Shown one piece after another: positions 8,131-16,642 of a DNA stretch of 64,000 nucleotides. The position numbers and the translations under genes were made by a program. The DNA is taken from the NCBI RefSeq assembly GCF_900143085.1, contig NZ_FRCZ01000006.1, positions 15,526 through 79,525 on the forward strand. Reading direction: 5' to 3'. The first letter of the stretch is position 1. Every line of letters starts with the position of its first letter. Under the pieces are notes generated by a model. The model did not search any database. It saw only the letters and a program-made list of their open reading frames with translations, and was not told the origin of the DNA. The DNA is from Gracilibacillus kekensis. Its GTDB lineage: Bacteria > Bacillota > Bacilli > Bacillales > Amphibacillaceae.

Positions 8131-8364
8131 CTAAGCAGATTTTACTTTTGATTTGACGACCGGATAACCGAGGTCTTCAATTGCTTTTTCAATATTGTTA
8201 ATAGCGACTGCTTCTGAATCAAAATTCACTTTTACCTTACTTGCATTAAATAATACCTTTAAGCTGTTTTGATCAATTCCGTTTATACCTTTCACCGCAT
8301 TTTCGATTTTTTGCAGACATGATGGACAAGATAATGTTTCTAATTGAATAACTGCTTTTTGCAT
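8131..8364 (-). CDS. Heavy-metal-associated (HMA) domain protein, CopZ/MerP-like
   Basis: A 77-residue ferredoxin-like HMA domain. The metal-binding loop reads LSCPSCLQKIE, giving CxxC for a soft metal such as Cu(I) or Zn(II), although the usual MxCxxC methionine is replaced by Leu-Ser. The start is the ATG at 8364 because AAAGGAGAAGG lies directly upstream; the longer frame six codons earlier has no site. It probably hands metal to, or senses metal for, the neighbouring P-type ATPase, which lacks its own N-terminal HMA domain. It is followed closely by the hemerythrin-like gene. Confidence 0.85.
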   Translation of the reverse strand: MQKAVIQLETLSCPSCLQKIENAVKGINGIDQNSLKVLFNASKVKVNFDSEAVAINNIEKAIEDLGYPVVKSKVKSA

Positions 8365-8428
8365 GATTCCTTCTCCTTTCAAAATATCTTTGGTTTTGTT
8401 TGAATTACCTCTTTTGCTTTACAATTTA

Positions 8429-8470
8429 AGTATAGCTCAGGTCCAATGGAATGAAATTGACGCGTATCAA
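8429..8470 (-). promoter_or_regulatory. FNR/CRP-type box and -10 of the HMA gene
   Basis: On the minus strand a TTGAT-N4-GTCAA box (8457-8470) is followed after exactly 22 bp by TATACT (8429-8434). This centres the box at about -41.5, the class II activator position for FNR/CRP proteins. There is no good -35. The same layout precedes the ATPase gene. Confidence 0.6.
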
Positions 8471-8536
8471 GTTTTCGAGTAATTAAAGTATTTTATTTTT
8501 CTCTGTCTGCATACTCCCAAAAGTTCTATTCTAGTC

Positions 8537-10393
8537 TCATGCCCTTTTTAAACGGTATCGGAGCAACCTCATTCCATTTATAATAACGACTAAGATACTT
8601 AATTCGTGAACCAGCATTCCAATCGACATGTTCATCCATTCGCTAAATAGTAGGCTGGCAAGTAGAATCAATACGACACCGACTGCAATAATGATGTTTT
8701 GTTTCATGTTGTTTGAGGTTGATTTGGTCAGGCCTAATGCATGTGGTAAACGACTAAAGTCAGAGTTCATTAACACAACATCGGATGTTTCAATGGCAAC
8801 ATCTGTTCCACTCTCCATAGCGATACCAATATCCGCCAAGGCTAATGAAGGACTATCATTCACTCCGTCACCGACAAAGGCAATGATTTGGCCTTCTGCT
8901 TGCATTTTTTCAATATAGGCTGATTTTCCTTCTGGAAGCATATGACCATGTGCTTCAGTTAACCCAAGTTCTTGAGCAACCAAATCTACGGTTCCTTGGT
9001 TGTCCCCTGAAAGAACAACTAGATTTTTGACTCCTAGTTTTTTTAAGTGTTGAAGATCTTTTTTTACACCTGGACGGATTTGATCGCGAATACCCATCAA
9101 TACTTTTAATTCGCTGTCGATCGCAGTTAACACAAGAGAGTTCCCGTTTTTCTCAAACCGTTCGACGTCTTTTTTTGCTTTTTCGCTTAATTCCACATTT
9201 TCTTTTTTCATTAAAGCAACGTTACCAACAGCTATACGATGATCGCCGATTTTTGCTACAATCCCGCCCCCTTTAACAACTTCGGTTTCTTCAACCGTAT
9301 AAAAACTAGTCTTGCCAATATCTTGCAGGACAGCTTTTGCCAGTGGGTGATCCGATTCACGCTCCACACTTGCTAAGTATCCTAAAACTTCCTCGTTATT
9401 GTTTCCATAAACTTCTTTTTCGGCAACTTCAGGATTCCCTACTGTCAATGTTCCTGTTTTGTCAAAAACGATCGTATTTACTCTGCTAAAGTCGTTGATC
9501 ACTTCACTACCTTTTAGAAGTACACCATTGCGTGCACCGTTTCCGATTCCAGCGACGTTCGATACTGGTACCCCGATCACTAATGCTCCTGGGCATCCTA
9601 AAACAAGTATCGTGATCGCGAGTTCAATATTTTTTGAGAATAACCAAACAATAAAACCAAGGATTAGAACAGCTGGCGTATAGTATTTTGAAAATCGATC
9701 AATAAATCGTTCTGCTTCTGATTTGGAATCCTGTGCCTCTTCCACTAATTCGATAATTCTAACAAATGTGGTATCTTCTCCAATACGGTCCGCTCTAATT
9801 TGAATGGTTCCGTTTTCTAAGATCGTTCCTGCAAATACTGCTGAATCAACTTTTTTACTCACCGGCACAGATTCTCCAGTAATACTTGCTTCATTAATAT
9901 GGCCTTCACCAGTTAACAAGGTACCATCTACCGGAACTTTTGCACCGGTTTTAACCAACAGAATATCATCTTCTTCTACAGCATCGACGTCTATTTCTTC
10001 AAATTCTCCATTTTCCATTTGTTTAATAGCATTTTCTGGAGCAAGTTCTGTTAATTCCTTAATGGCAGAGCGTGTTTTATTCAAAGTTCGTTGTTCCAAG
10101 TAAGAGCCAAATAAAAATAAGAAAGTGACAATGGCGGACTCTTCATAGTTTTGAATCAATACTGCCCCAATAACGGCAATAGTGACTAATACATCGATAC
10201 TGACTACTTTTACTTTTAATGCCTGATAAGCTTGAATCGCAATTGGTGCTACACCAAGAATGGATGCAATAATAAGCGATCCATTGAAGAGGAGATTGTT
10301 TTCTAAACCAAATCGGCCCAAGAATCCTAATGCAATTAAAATCGCACTGATCAGTGTAATGAAATTCTTCTTGCTTAGTATAAATTTTTGCAT
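8537..10393 (-). CDS. Heavy-metal P1B-type ATPase without N-terminal metal domain
   Basis: About 618 residues with all P-type ATPase parts: TGES (actuator, near residue 171), a membrane metal motif CPG in LGCPGALVIG (near 265), phosphorylated Asp in DKTGTLT (near 312), the HP motif SDHPLA, and GDGVNDSP (near 508). The transmembrane motif is CPG rather than the CPC, SPC or CPH of well-studied exporters, so metal specificity is open. There is no N-terminal HMA domain; a separate HMA protein is encoded just downstream. I prefer the ATG at 10393 (GGATGG upstream) over one at 10405. It probably exports a transition metal, perhaps under oxygen limitation. Confidence 0.88.
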   Translation of the reverse strand: MQKFILSKKNFITLISAILIALGFLGRFGLENNLLFNGSLIIASILGVAPIAIQAYQALKVKVVSIDVLVTIAVIGAVLIQNYEESAIVTFLFLFGSYLEQRTLNKTRSAIKELTELAPENAIKQMENGEFEEIDVDAVEEDDILLVKTGAKVPVDGTLLTGEGHINEASITGESVPVSKKVDSAVFAGTILENGTIQIRADRIGEDTTFVRIIELVEEAQDSKSEAERFIDRFSKYYTPAVLILGFIVWLFSKNIELAITILVLGCPGALVIGVPVSNVAGIGNGARNGVLLKGSEVINDFSRVNTIVFDKTGTLTVGNPEVAEKEVYGNNNEEVLGYLASVERESDHPLAKAVLQDIGKTSFYTVEETEVVKGGGIVAKIGDHRIAVGNVALMKKENVELSEKAKKDVERFEKNGNSLVLTAIDSELKVLMGIRDQIRPGVKKDLQHLKKLGVKNLVVLSGDNQGTVDLVAQELGLTEAHGHMLPEGKSAYIEKMQAEGQIIAFVGDGVNDSPSLALADIGIAMESGTDVAIETSDVVLMNSDFSRLPHALGLTKSTSNNMKQNIIIAVGVVLILLASLLFSEWMNMSIGMLVHELSILVVIINGMRLLRYRLKRA

Positions 10394-10442
10394 ATGAATT
10401 ACCATCCATTTCTATTTTATTTTTGTTCTTGTTGATGACTCT

Positions 10443-10484
10443 AGTATAGGGTCCTTTTTTAAAATAGAAATTGATGCAAATCAA
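10443..10484 (-). promoter_or_regulatory. FNR-type box and -10 of the P-type ATPase gene
   Basis: On the minus strand TTGAT-TTGC-ATCAA (10471-10484) is a perfect match to the TTGAT-N4-ATCAA FNR consensus. It is followed after 22 bp by TATACT (10443-10448), placing the box centre at about -41.5. No convincing -35 hexamer is present, as expected for an activator-dependent promoter. Confidence 0.65.
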
Positions 10485-10735
10485 GTTATGAAATTAATCT
10501 GACTAAGAAAAAAAAGTGGCTTTAATCATCTTGTATTTAAAAAGAGAACAATATGGATACTAAATATGAACCATGAGAGAAGAGAAAGTAATGAGAGAAT
10601 TTAGGACGGGATAGAGGAGTTAATTTTAGAGTATTAGTGAGTTCATAAGAAAATTTTAAAATTTGTAATAACATGTAGAGAATTTTATCAACAACATGAT
10701 CCTGTTACGAAATGCAACTCCCAATATGAGAAAAT
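10485..10735. other. Gene-free stretch upstream of the ATPase promoter
   Basis: No ORF with a ribosome binding site and no repeat was seen. Very AT-rich, nothing recognisable. Confidence 0.4.
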
Positions 10736-10737
10736 AA

Positions 10738-10767
10738 CCCACTCTCTAATAGTAAATAGAGAGTGGG
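10738..10767 (-). terminator. Terminator of the zinc-ribbon gene
   Basis: CCCACTCTCTA (10738-10748) pairs exactly with TAGAGAGTGGG (10757-10767). On the minus strand the stem is followed by TTATTTT, so it ends transcription from the zinc-ribbon gene at 10789. Confidence 0.75.
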
Positions 10768-10788
10768 TGTGCTGAGTTATAATGTAAT

Positions 10789-10988
10789 TTAATCAATAAC
10801 ACGTGCGACTTTTTCATTACAATGTTTACAGTAACCTTTAAGCCAAATGTTATAATTAGTGGAATCAACCTCGTAATTAACTATTGTTGTTTCTCCGCAA
10901 TTGCTACAAAATACATTGCTTTCAAGTTTTTTACGCAAGTCACTTGGCATTTCCAACCATCTTTTTTTGCTAATTCATCGTTAGGCAT
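10789..10988 (-). pseudogene. Small zinc-ribbon protein gene with a one-base poly(A) frameshift
   Basis: Starting at the ATG at 10988 (GGGGG ribosome binding site upstream) the frame reads MPNDELAKK and soon meets a stop. After a run of seven A residues the next frame reads RWLEMPSDLRKKLESN then FCSNCGETTIVNYEV and GYCKHCNEKVARVID to a TAA at 10789. This has two CxxC pairs, a zinc ribbon of about 66 residues. One extra A in the run would join both parts, and the total length (200 nt) confirms a single-base loss. Alternatively translation starts at the internal ATG at 10950 and gives 53 residues. Sequencing error, real mutation and slippage are all possible. Confidence 0.7.
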
Positions 10989-11161
10989 AGTAATCCCCCT
11001 TTTAATTTCTATATAACGAAATGATTCAACTCTATTTTTCCTTACTTAAGTTTAACAGCATTATCAGTTAGTAATCCAATTTAATTAGTTGAATTTTAAT
11101 TTTAATTATAAAAGATTCCTTCTAGGAGTCTAAGAGAACAAGGGATGGCTTGGTTTATTGA

Positions 11162-11332
11162 TTATATAGTTGGAAAATAGGGTTGATAATTTGGATTAGC
11201 AAAATAGGGTGGTCTAGGTCCAATTATCGGTACCTTCCAGAGGGAAGGGTTATCATTATATAACAACATTTCTTTTTTGTGAGATTCTTTTACTAATAAA
11301 TACACTACTTCAGGATTGTAATAATATTTCAT
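11162..11332 (-). CDS. Small protein of unknown function, 56 residues
   Basis: AGGAGGTGA followed by five A residues gives an excellent start at the ATG 11332, reading MKYYYNPEVVYLLVKESHKK. The C-terminal third is rich in Pro, Asn and Tyr (PRPPYFANPNYQPYFPTI), which looks unstructured. No transmembrane segment. It is divergent from the SDR gene. I do not recognise the family; the strong ribosome binding site and amino acid makeup support a real gene. Confidence 0.6.
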   Translation of the reverse strand: MKYYYNPEVVYLLVKESHKKEMLLYNDNPSLWKVPIIGPRPPYFANPNYQPYFPTI

Positions 11333-11480
11333 TTTTTCACCTCCTGAAATTAGACTATGCACATTTCTTAGCAGGGAACCAGTTTGATTTGGCGAGAATT
11401 CTCATAAGACAAACATGATCAACGCCCAAAATACATAAAGTACTTCATACGGTAAAAAAGGTTGGAAGGAGGCTGAATCG

Positions 11481-12398
11481 GTGGATAATAAAGATCCGAG
11501 CAAGCAGAAGTATCCCATGCATCCCAATTATGGGAAGATAACTCGTTATGAAGAGGTTGCCTTGACGGTTCCAGAACAGCGGCAATTTCGGCAACCGGGA
11601 GTAGAAGAATTGATGGTCCCAAGGCCGATTATTGAAAATCCCAACTACAAGGGGAGTGGAAAATTACAGGATAAGGTTGTACTTATTACTGGTGGTGATA
11701 GTGGGATAGGCGCAGCTGCAGCAATTGCTTTTGCAAAAGAAGGAGCAGATTTAGCTATTGCTTACCTCGATGAACATAATGATGCAATCAGAACGAAGAA
11801 TCGAATTGAAGAATTGGGCAGAAATTGCTTGCTATTGCCAGGGGATTTAAGAGATAAGGAACAGTGCATACACATTGTAGAAAAGACAATTGAAACATTT
11901 GGCAGGCTCGACGTTTTATGCAATCATGTTGGTATCCAATTTCAACAATTAAGTTTAGAGGATATTACCGATGATCAATTTGATGATACGTTTAAAGTTA
12001 ATATATATTCGCATTTTTATACTACCAGAGCAGCACTAAAATACTTAAAAGCGGGAAGTTCAATCATTAATACCTCTTCTGTTGTTGCGTTCTATGGGTA
12101 TGATCAATTGATCGATTATACAGCAACGAAAGGAGCAAATATTGGATTTACCCGTGCTCTTGCCAGAAACTTAGTTGATAAAGGGATTAGAGTAAATGCA
12201 GTTGCCCCTGGTAAGTTTTGGACCCCATTAATACCTTCCAGTTTCTCTGCCGATGAAGTCACACTTGCAGGTAATCCAATGGATCGTCAAGGGCAACCAT
12301 TTGAATTGGCCCCAACGTTTGTTTATCTTGCCTCAGATGATTCTCGATTTGTCACAGGTCAAACATTACATGTAAATGGTGGTCAAATATTTGGTTAA
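11481..12398 (+). CDS. Short-chain dehydrogenase/reductase, YhxC/YhdF-like
   Basis: A 305-residue SDR with a roughly 50-residue N-terminal extension ([14 protein letters not shown] to [10 protein letters not shown]) seen in the Bacillus general-stress SDRs. The cofactor motif is [12 protein letters not shown], favouring NADP(H) or NAD(H) binding; the active site has Ser in INTSSVVAF and Tyr/Lys in YTATKG. The usual NNAG structural motif reads CNHVG. Start is a GTG at 11481 with GGAAGGAGG about 9 bases upstream. Substrate unknown; aldehyde or ketone reduction in stress is the usual suggestion. Single gene. Confidence 0.87.
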   Translation: MDNKDPSKQKYPMHPNYGKITRYEEVALTVPEQRQFRQPGVEELMVPRPIIENPNYKGSGKLQDKVVLITGGDSGIGAAAAIAFAKEGADLAIAYLDEHNDAIRTKNRIEELGRNCLLLPGDLRDKEQCIHIVEKTIETFGRLDVLCNHVGIQFQQLSLEDITDDQFDDTFKVNIYSHFYTTRAALKYLKAGSSIINTSSVVAFYGYDQLIDYTATKGANIGFTRALARNLVDKGIRVNAVAPGKFWTPLIPSSFSADEVTLAGNPMDRQGQPFELAPTFVYLASDDSRFVTGQTLHVNGGQIFG

Positions 12399-12589
12399 GG
12401 TAAGTGTAACGGTGTAAAAGTTAGGTAGTGGCTAACTTCGTGATACGTTTTGGCGAGTAAAGTGAGTCTAAAACTTGCACTCAAAAAAGTCTCTCTTTAC
12501 TTGTAGCTATTAATATTTCTTTCTAATTAAGCATAAATTGATCCATTTTGTACATAATAAAGCTATAATTTGTATAATTGGAGGTACTT

Positions 12590-13600
12590 ATGACAGATAG
12601 AAAGATATATCTAACATCAGGTGAAATTGCTTCTTTATGGACGGCATATATGAATGAAAGTATGTTGAAATGCGTACTGCGTGTTATGTTGCAACATATT
12701 AAGGATTCTGAAATAAATGAAGTCATTCAGAGCGCTTATGACGTTTCTTCGAATAATCTGGAACAATTGCAAACTATTTTTGAACAGGATGATTACGCAA
12801 TACCAAGTGGATTTAATGAATCAGATATTAATTTGGATGCACCGTGGTTGTATACTGATACATTTTGTTTAAATTATATAGCTCACCTGTCAAGAGTTGG
12901 AATGCTAGGCTATAGTGGCTCTCTCTCTTTGACTACGAGGAGCGATATACGAGATTACTTCACTCAAGTTTTGAATCAGTCTGTGAGCCTTTTTAATCAT
13001 TCAAGTGAGGTTTCCTTATCAAAAGGAATAACGGCTAGGCACCCCTATATGGAAGTTCCAAAAGAACAGGATTTTGTAGAAAGTAAAAAATATATGAGTG
13101 GATTAAATCCATTTAATGAAACAAGACCACTAAACGCTGTTGAAATTTCTCATTTGTATTTAAATATTATGACAAATTCGATAGGTGTCAAATTGTGTTT
13201 ATCATTCGCTCAAACTTCGCCAACGAAAGAAGTACAAGAATTTATGTTGCGAGGGAAAGAGGTTTCAAAGAAACATATTAAAATTTTCGCTGATACCCTT
13301 TTTGACGATGAAATAGAGGCCACGCGTCTTCCAGACCTTTCTGTTAGTGATTCTACTACTCAAACGTTCTCGGACAAATTAATGATGTTTCATATGTCAC
13401 TGATGATGACAGCAGGAATCGGCAATTATGCTACTGCAGCAGCAACAAGTCAACGAAATGATTTGGTACTTAGTTATGAGCGACTATCATTGGAAGTAGC
13501 AAAGTTAGCCAAAAGCGGAGCAGAAATTATGATTAAAAATCATTGGTTAGAGCAACCACCAGGAATTAAAGATAAAGAAAAGTTGGCTAGAAAAAAATAA
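12590..13600 (+). CDS. DUF3231 family protein
   Basis: A 336-residue protein made of two related halves of about 165 residues each. Both start with a helix of the type LTSGEIASLWTAYMNESMLKC / LNAVEISHLYLNIMTNSIGVKL and continue with a second conserved HIK-containing helix, matching the duplicated DUF3231 architecture (ferritin-like helical bundle). Function is unknown; some members are spore-associated. TTGGAGG precedes the ATG at 12590; the frame could begin at a TTG four codons earlier but that overlaps the ribosome binding site. Followed by a terminator. Confidence 0.85.
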   Translation: MTDRKIYLTSGEIASLWTAYMNESMLKCVLRVMLQHIKDSEINEVIQSAYDVSSNNLEQLQTIFEQDDYAIPSGFNESDINLDAPWLYTDTFCLNYIAHLSRVGMLGYSGSLSLTTRSDIRDYFTQVLNQSVSLFNHSSEVSLSKGITARHPYMEVPKEQDFVESKKYMSGLNPFNETRPLNAVEISHLYLNIMTNSIGVKLCLSFAQTSPTKEVQEFMLRGKEVSKKHIKIFADTLFDDEIEATRLPDLSVSDSTTQTFSDKLMMFHMSLMMTAGIGNYATAAATSQRNDLVLSYERLSLEVAKLAKSGAEIMIKNHWLEQPPGIKDKEKLARKK

Positions 13601-13625
13601 AAAAGCTGTTCATTCAGCTTTTTTT
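13600..13625. terminator. Bidirectional terminator between convergent genes
   Basis: AAAAAGCTG (13600-13608) and CAGCTTTTTTT (from 13615) form a short stem with a 6-nt loop and T runs on both strands. It serves the DUF3231 gene and the convergent membrane protein gene. Confidence 0.75.
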
Positions 13626-14091
13626 ATTTTGCTTCTTTTCCCATATATATCTTTCTAGTAATTATTTGTATCAGTAACCCTACTGAGACCCCGGGTATTA
13701 CGCTTATTATTGGAAGCCAAATAGGTCCTAATACTATCTCAAATATAGCAAAACTCGATGAGTAAATGGTTCCTACCGTTACAAAATAAGCAGAAAAAAC
13801 AAAAGGCAAAAAAGAATAGGGTTTTTTCCCACCGCCAGCATCTCGATAGGCATCCCACATTGCAAAAAAATATAAACAAGGATAAAACAGAAGCCATTGA
13901 TAGTTAGCGTGATCAATAGCTGCTTGAATTTCTCCGTAAAAGCTTAAAATCAGCACAGTGTTTAAATTACCTAGTACATTAACTAAAAATTCTAAAATAA
14001 TGAGGATAATTCCTTTAACTATTTTTCTGTTTAGCAGTTGACCAAATCCAGGTAGTGCGATGCTCCATAATAAAGCTTCAGATGCCTTCAC
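13624..14091 (-). CDS. Small multi-pass membrane protein, TM2-like
   Basis: A 155-residue protein with four or five hydrophobic segments. The N-terminus (LLWSIALPGFGQLLNRKIVKGIILI) resembles TM2/DUF5683-type proteins, in which a PGxGQ motif begins a membrane hairpin. A DAYRDAGGGKKPYSF loop is polar. Start is GTG at 14091 with AGAAAGG upstream. Function unknown. Convergent with the DUF3231 gene. Confidence 0.7.
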   Translation of the reverse strand: MKASEALLWSIALPGFGQLLNRKIVKGIILIILEFLVNVLGNLNTVLILSFYGEIQAAIDHANYQWLLFYPCLYFFAMWDAYRDAGGGKKPYSFLPFVFSAYFVTVGTIYSSSFAIFEIVLGPIWLPIISVIPGVSVGLLIQIITRKIYMGKEAK

Positions 14092-14772
14092 TTTGTTTAA
14101 CCTTTCTGAAGGAATGAAACAAATGTTTTATAAGAGATACAATGTTATGTTTTTGATTCATTTCCACACCTTCTTTAAATAATTGTCAGTCCTATACCGG
14201 TAAGTCAGTAGTTCTAATGGATTTGACTTCTCAAGGGTAAATGACATCTTTAATATAGCTTTTCCTATGTTTTAGAGCATCTACCTACTGGATAGGTGTT
14301 CTGAAAATGCCGATCCTGATTGTGTCGACCCAAGTATAAGCATTTTTCTAAAAATGGTTGAACAAAAAAAGTATTCCTTTTTTGCTTCACCTGTTAACCG
14401 ACTAAAATAAGAGTACAGCAATCTTATGTTTCATATAGCTAACAGAATTTGCATCAACGAATCTTTTATATAAATCATTTCAATGGTTATTAATCTCTTC
14501 TTTTTTTTCCCAACTTTACATGTTTCTATACTAATTAAAAACAGAAATTCTGTCAGTGGTAGTTATTGCTGAATTTATCTTGGGTAATTCGTGTATGTCT
14601 TCTTCGCAAAGGATCGATACAAAAAACGGGCACTAGCCTGTTTGCGAATGGTGGCTCTTAGAATACGATCTTGAGGCTCTTGGCTATTTTCACATTTGAC
14701 GAAACCCAATTTGAGTAAATATCAGAAAGATACTGTTCGTTTAGCCTCCACTAATTACTAAAATGAAGCCAA
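14092..14772. other. Gene-free stretch with a possible coding remnant
   Basis: No ORF with a good start. On the minus strand 14575-14727 reads about 50 residues to a TAA stop with a protein-like composition (ending ASARFLYRSFAKKTYTNYPR), but without start or ribosome binding site; it may be the tail of a lost gene. The rest holds only short hairpins. Confidence 0.35.
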
Positions 14773-14802
14773 TTGACAAAAATATACATACTAACTTATA
14801 AT
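14773..14802 (+). promoter_or_regulatory. SigA-type promoter of the DUF485/symporter operon
   Basis: TTGACA (14773-14778) and TATAAT (14797-14802) with an 18-bp spacer, about 38 bases before the ATG at 14841. Both hexamers match consensus exactly. Confidence 0.75.
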
Positions 14803-14840
14803 TTTATACCATAAAGACCACTTTTCTAAAGGAGGTTTAT

Positions 14841-15125
14841 ATGAATAATAATTCTAAAAATGTAACCGCTTTCGATGATGAGGTCTGTATTAAGAAAAAT
14901 CATCGCATGCTTCTCATGGTAGCAACTGCTATAGTGCTTTTTTATCTGTTAATTCCCTTTGTTTTATCTATTTTTTTAAAGGAGACAACATCCTTTTTTC
15001 TTTTGTTTGCTTGGGTATACGTCATTTTTCTGTTTCTCATGACATGGGGGATAGGGGTCTGGCATTACTTTTACATGAAAAAATATCATCTGATTTTAGA
15101 GAGAAATGTTAAACAGACCAATTAG
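14841..15125 (+). CDS. DUF485 small membrane subunit of an SSS symporter
   Basis: A 94-residue protein with two transmembrane helices (about residues 25-47 and 55-80) and a charged N-terminus. DUF485 proteins (YjcH-like) are encoded directly before ActP-type acetate symporters and are thought to be accessory subunits. Here the symporter starts 11 bp downstream. AAAGGAGG precedes the ATG. First gene of a four-gene operon ending with a response regulator. Confidence 0.85.
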   Translation: MNNNSKNVTAFDDEVCIKKNHRMLLMVATAIVLFYLLIPFVLSIFLKETTSFFLLFAWVYVIFLFLMTWGIGVWHYFYMKKYHLILERNVKQTN

Positions 15126-15136
15126 GGAGAGTATTT

Positions 15137-16642
15137 ATGAATTTTACTTATTTTATTTTCTTCGTTGTTATTGTGATAGGTACCCTCGTTATTACTCATT
15201 GGGCGGCTGAACGAAGCAGAACAGCGCATCAGTTTTATGTAGCTGCAGGGAGTTTGACAGGCATGCAAAATGGTATGGCAATTGCTGGAGACTTTATCAG
15301 TGCTGCATCATTTCTCGGCATTACGGGATTAATTGCATTATATGGTTATGACGGTTTCTTATATGCCTCGGGTTTTTTAATTTCTTACGTAATATTAATT
15401 TTATTAATTGTGGAGCCTGTTCACAGGCTTGGAACGTATTCTGTAGCAGATGTAATCTCTGCAAGATTTCCAGGCAATCGAATGCGAGCGGTTGTTTCAA
15501 TTAGTGGTATTAGTATTTCGATATTGTATATGATTCCACAGCTAGTGGCCTCAGGTTTATTAATTCGGCTTTTACTTGGTGTGGATTTTCGAGTATCTGT
15601 GGTCATTATCGGTATTTTAATGACAGTTTATGTAGCCTTTGGTGGAATGGTCGCAACATCCTGGGTGCAAATTATTAAAACGGTGTTACTAATGGGTGGA
15701 ACATTACTCGTTGTATTTATTTTACTTTCATGGATGAACTGGAATTTCTTTGATTTAATAAATCAGGCAGTTGAACAGAGTCCACATGGAACTGCTTATT
15801 TTTATCCAGGTAATTTGTTTACACATCCCATCGAGAAGGTATCACTCACCTTGACTTTATTACTTGGCACATCAGGGCTTCCACATATATTAATTCGTTT
15901 TCTTACCGTTAAAAACGCAAAGCAGGCTCGATTGTCCGCGATGTCCGCTTCATGGATCATAGGTATCTTTTACATTATGACACTTATCTTAGGAGTGGGA
16001 ACGATTGCTCTTGTGGGTAGTGAAGCTTTAACACAAGTAGACCAAAGTGGTAATTTGGCTGCATTGTTACTCGCTGAAGCTGTAGGTGGCGACTTTTTGA
16101 TTGCTTTTGTGATGGCAGTAGCTTTTGCTACTATCATTGCAGTGGTGACCGGATTAATTTTTGCCGCTACGTCTTCCTTTGCGCATGATATCTATTTTCA
16201 CCTGTGGAAAAAGGAAAAGGTAGAAGAAAAGAAACAGCTCCAAGTCGCACGTAGGGTAGCTGTTGTCATCGGAATCGTATCGATACTTTTATCAATTGAA
16301 ATGGAGCATAGTAATGTTGCTTTTCTTGTATCGAGTACATTTGCAATTGCAGCATCTACTCTATTTCCTTTATTAATTTATACAATTTATTGGAAGCGTT
16401 TTAATAGGAAAGGTGCTTACGCAACGCTTCTCATTGGATTTTTCACGTCCATCGCCTTAGTTGTGACTGGTCCAGAAGGGTTTGGTATTTCACCACTTGC
16501 TAATCCTGGAATTATTACCATACCGGCCGGTTTTGTTGGGGGAATCATTGGTTCGTTGATAGGTAAAGAAGAGGAACAAGGCTATCAGCATTTGCTTGTA
16601 AGGCTTTACAGAGAGAAACAGGAGGCTGTCTCGCATGATTGA
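15137..16642 (+). CDS. Sodium:solute symporter (SSS family, ActP/acetate-like)
   Basis: A 501-residue LeuT-fold carrier with about 13 hydrophobic segments. Family marks include FYVAAGSLTGMQNGMAIAGDFISAASFLGITG near the N-terminus and the SSS core near GLPHILIRFLTVKNAKQAR. Such carriers import acetate or other monocarboxylates with Na+. It follows the DUF485 gene and overlaps the downstream sensor kinase gene by 8 bases, so transport and signalling are translationally coupled. The closest relatives by memory are ActP-like carriers, but substrate is inferred from the partner genes. Confidence 0.88.
   Translation: MNFTYFIFFVVIVIGTLVITHWAAERSRTAHQFYVAAGSLTGMQNGMAIAGDFISAASFLGITGLIALYGYDGFLYASGFLISYVILILLIVEPVHRLGTYSVADVISARFPGNRMRAVVSISGISISILYMIPQLVASGLLIRLLLGVDFRVSVVIIGILMTVYVAFGGMVATSWVQIIKTVLLMGGTLLVVFILLSWMNWNFFDLINQAVEQSPHGTAYFYPGNLFTHPIEKVSLTLTLLLGTSGLPHILIRFLTVKNAKQARLSAMSASWIIGIFYIMTLILGVGTIALVGSEALTQVDQSGNLAALLLAEAVGGDFLIAFVMAVAFATIIAVVTGLIFAATSSFAHDIYFHLWKKEKVEEKKQLQVARRVAVVIGIVSILLSIEMEHSNVAFLVSSTFAIAASTLFPLLIYTIYWKRFNRKGAYATLLIGFFTSIALVVTGPEGFGISPLANPGIITIPAGFVGGIIGSLIGKEEEQGYQHLLVRLYREKQEAVSHD

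Noticed and set aside
7828-10405. Mobile metal-resistance island
   Set aside because: No integrase, transposase or flanking repeats were seen, and base composition looks like the neighbours; only the IS605-like remnant lies nearby.
10143-10484. 113-codon minus ORF overlapping the ATPase 5' end
   Set aside because: Shadow frame of the ATPase gene crossing its promoter and FNR box.
14575-14727. Possible 50-residue minus-strand gene
   Set aside because: Protein-like composition but no start codon with ribosome binding site and no recognised domain; kept only as a possible remnant.
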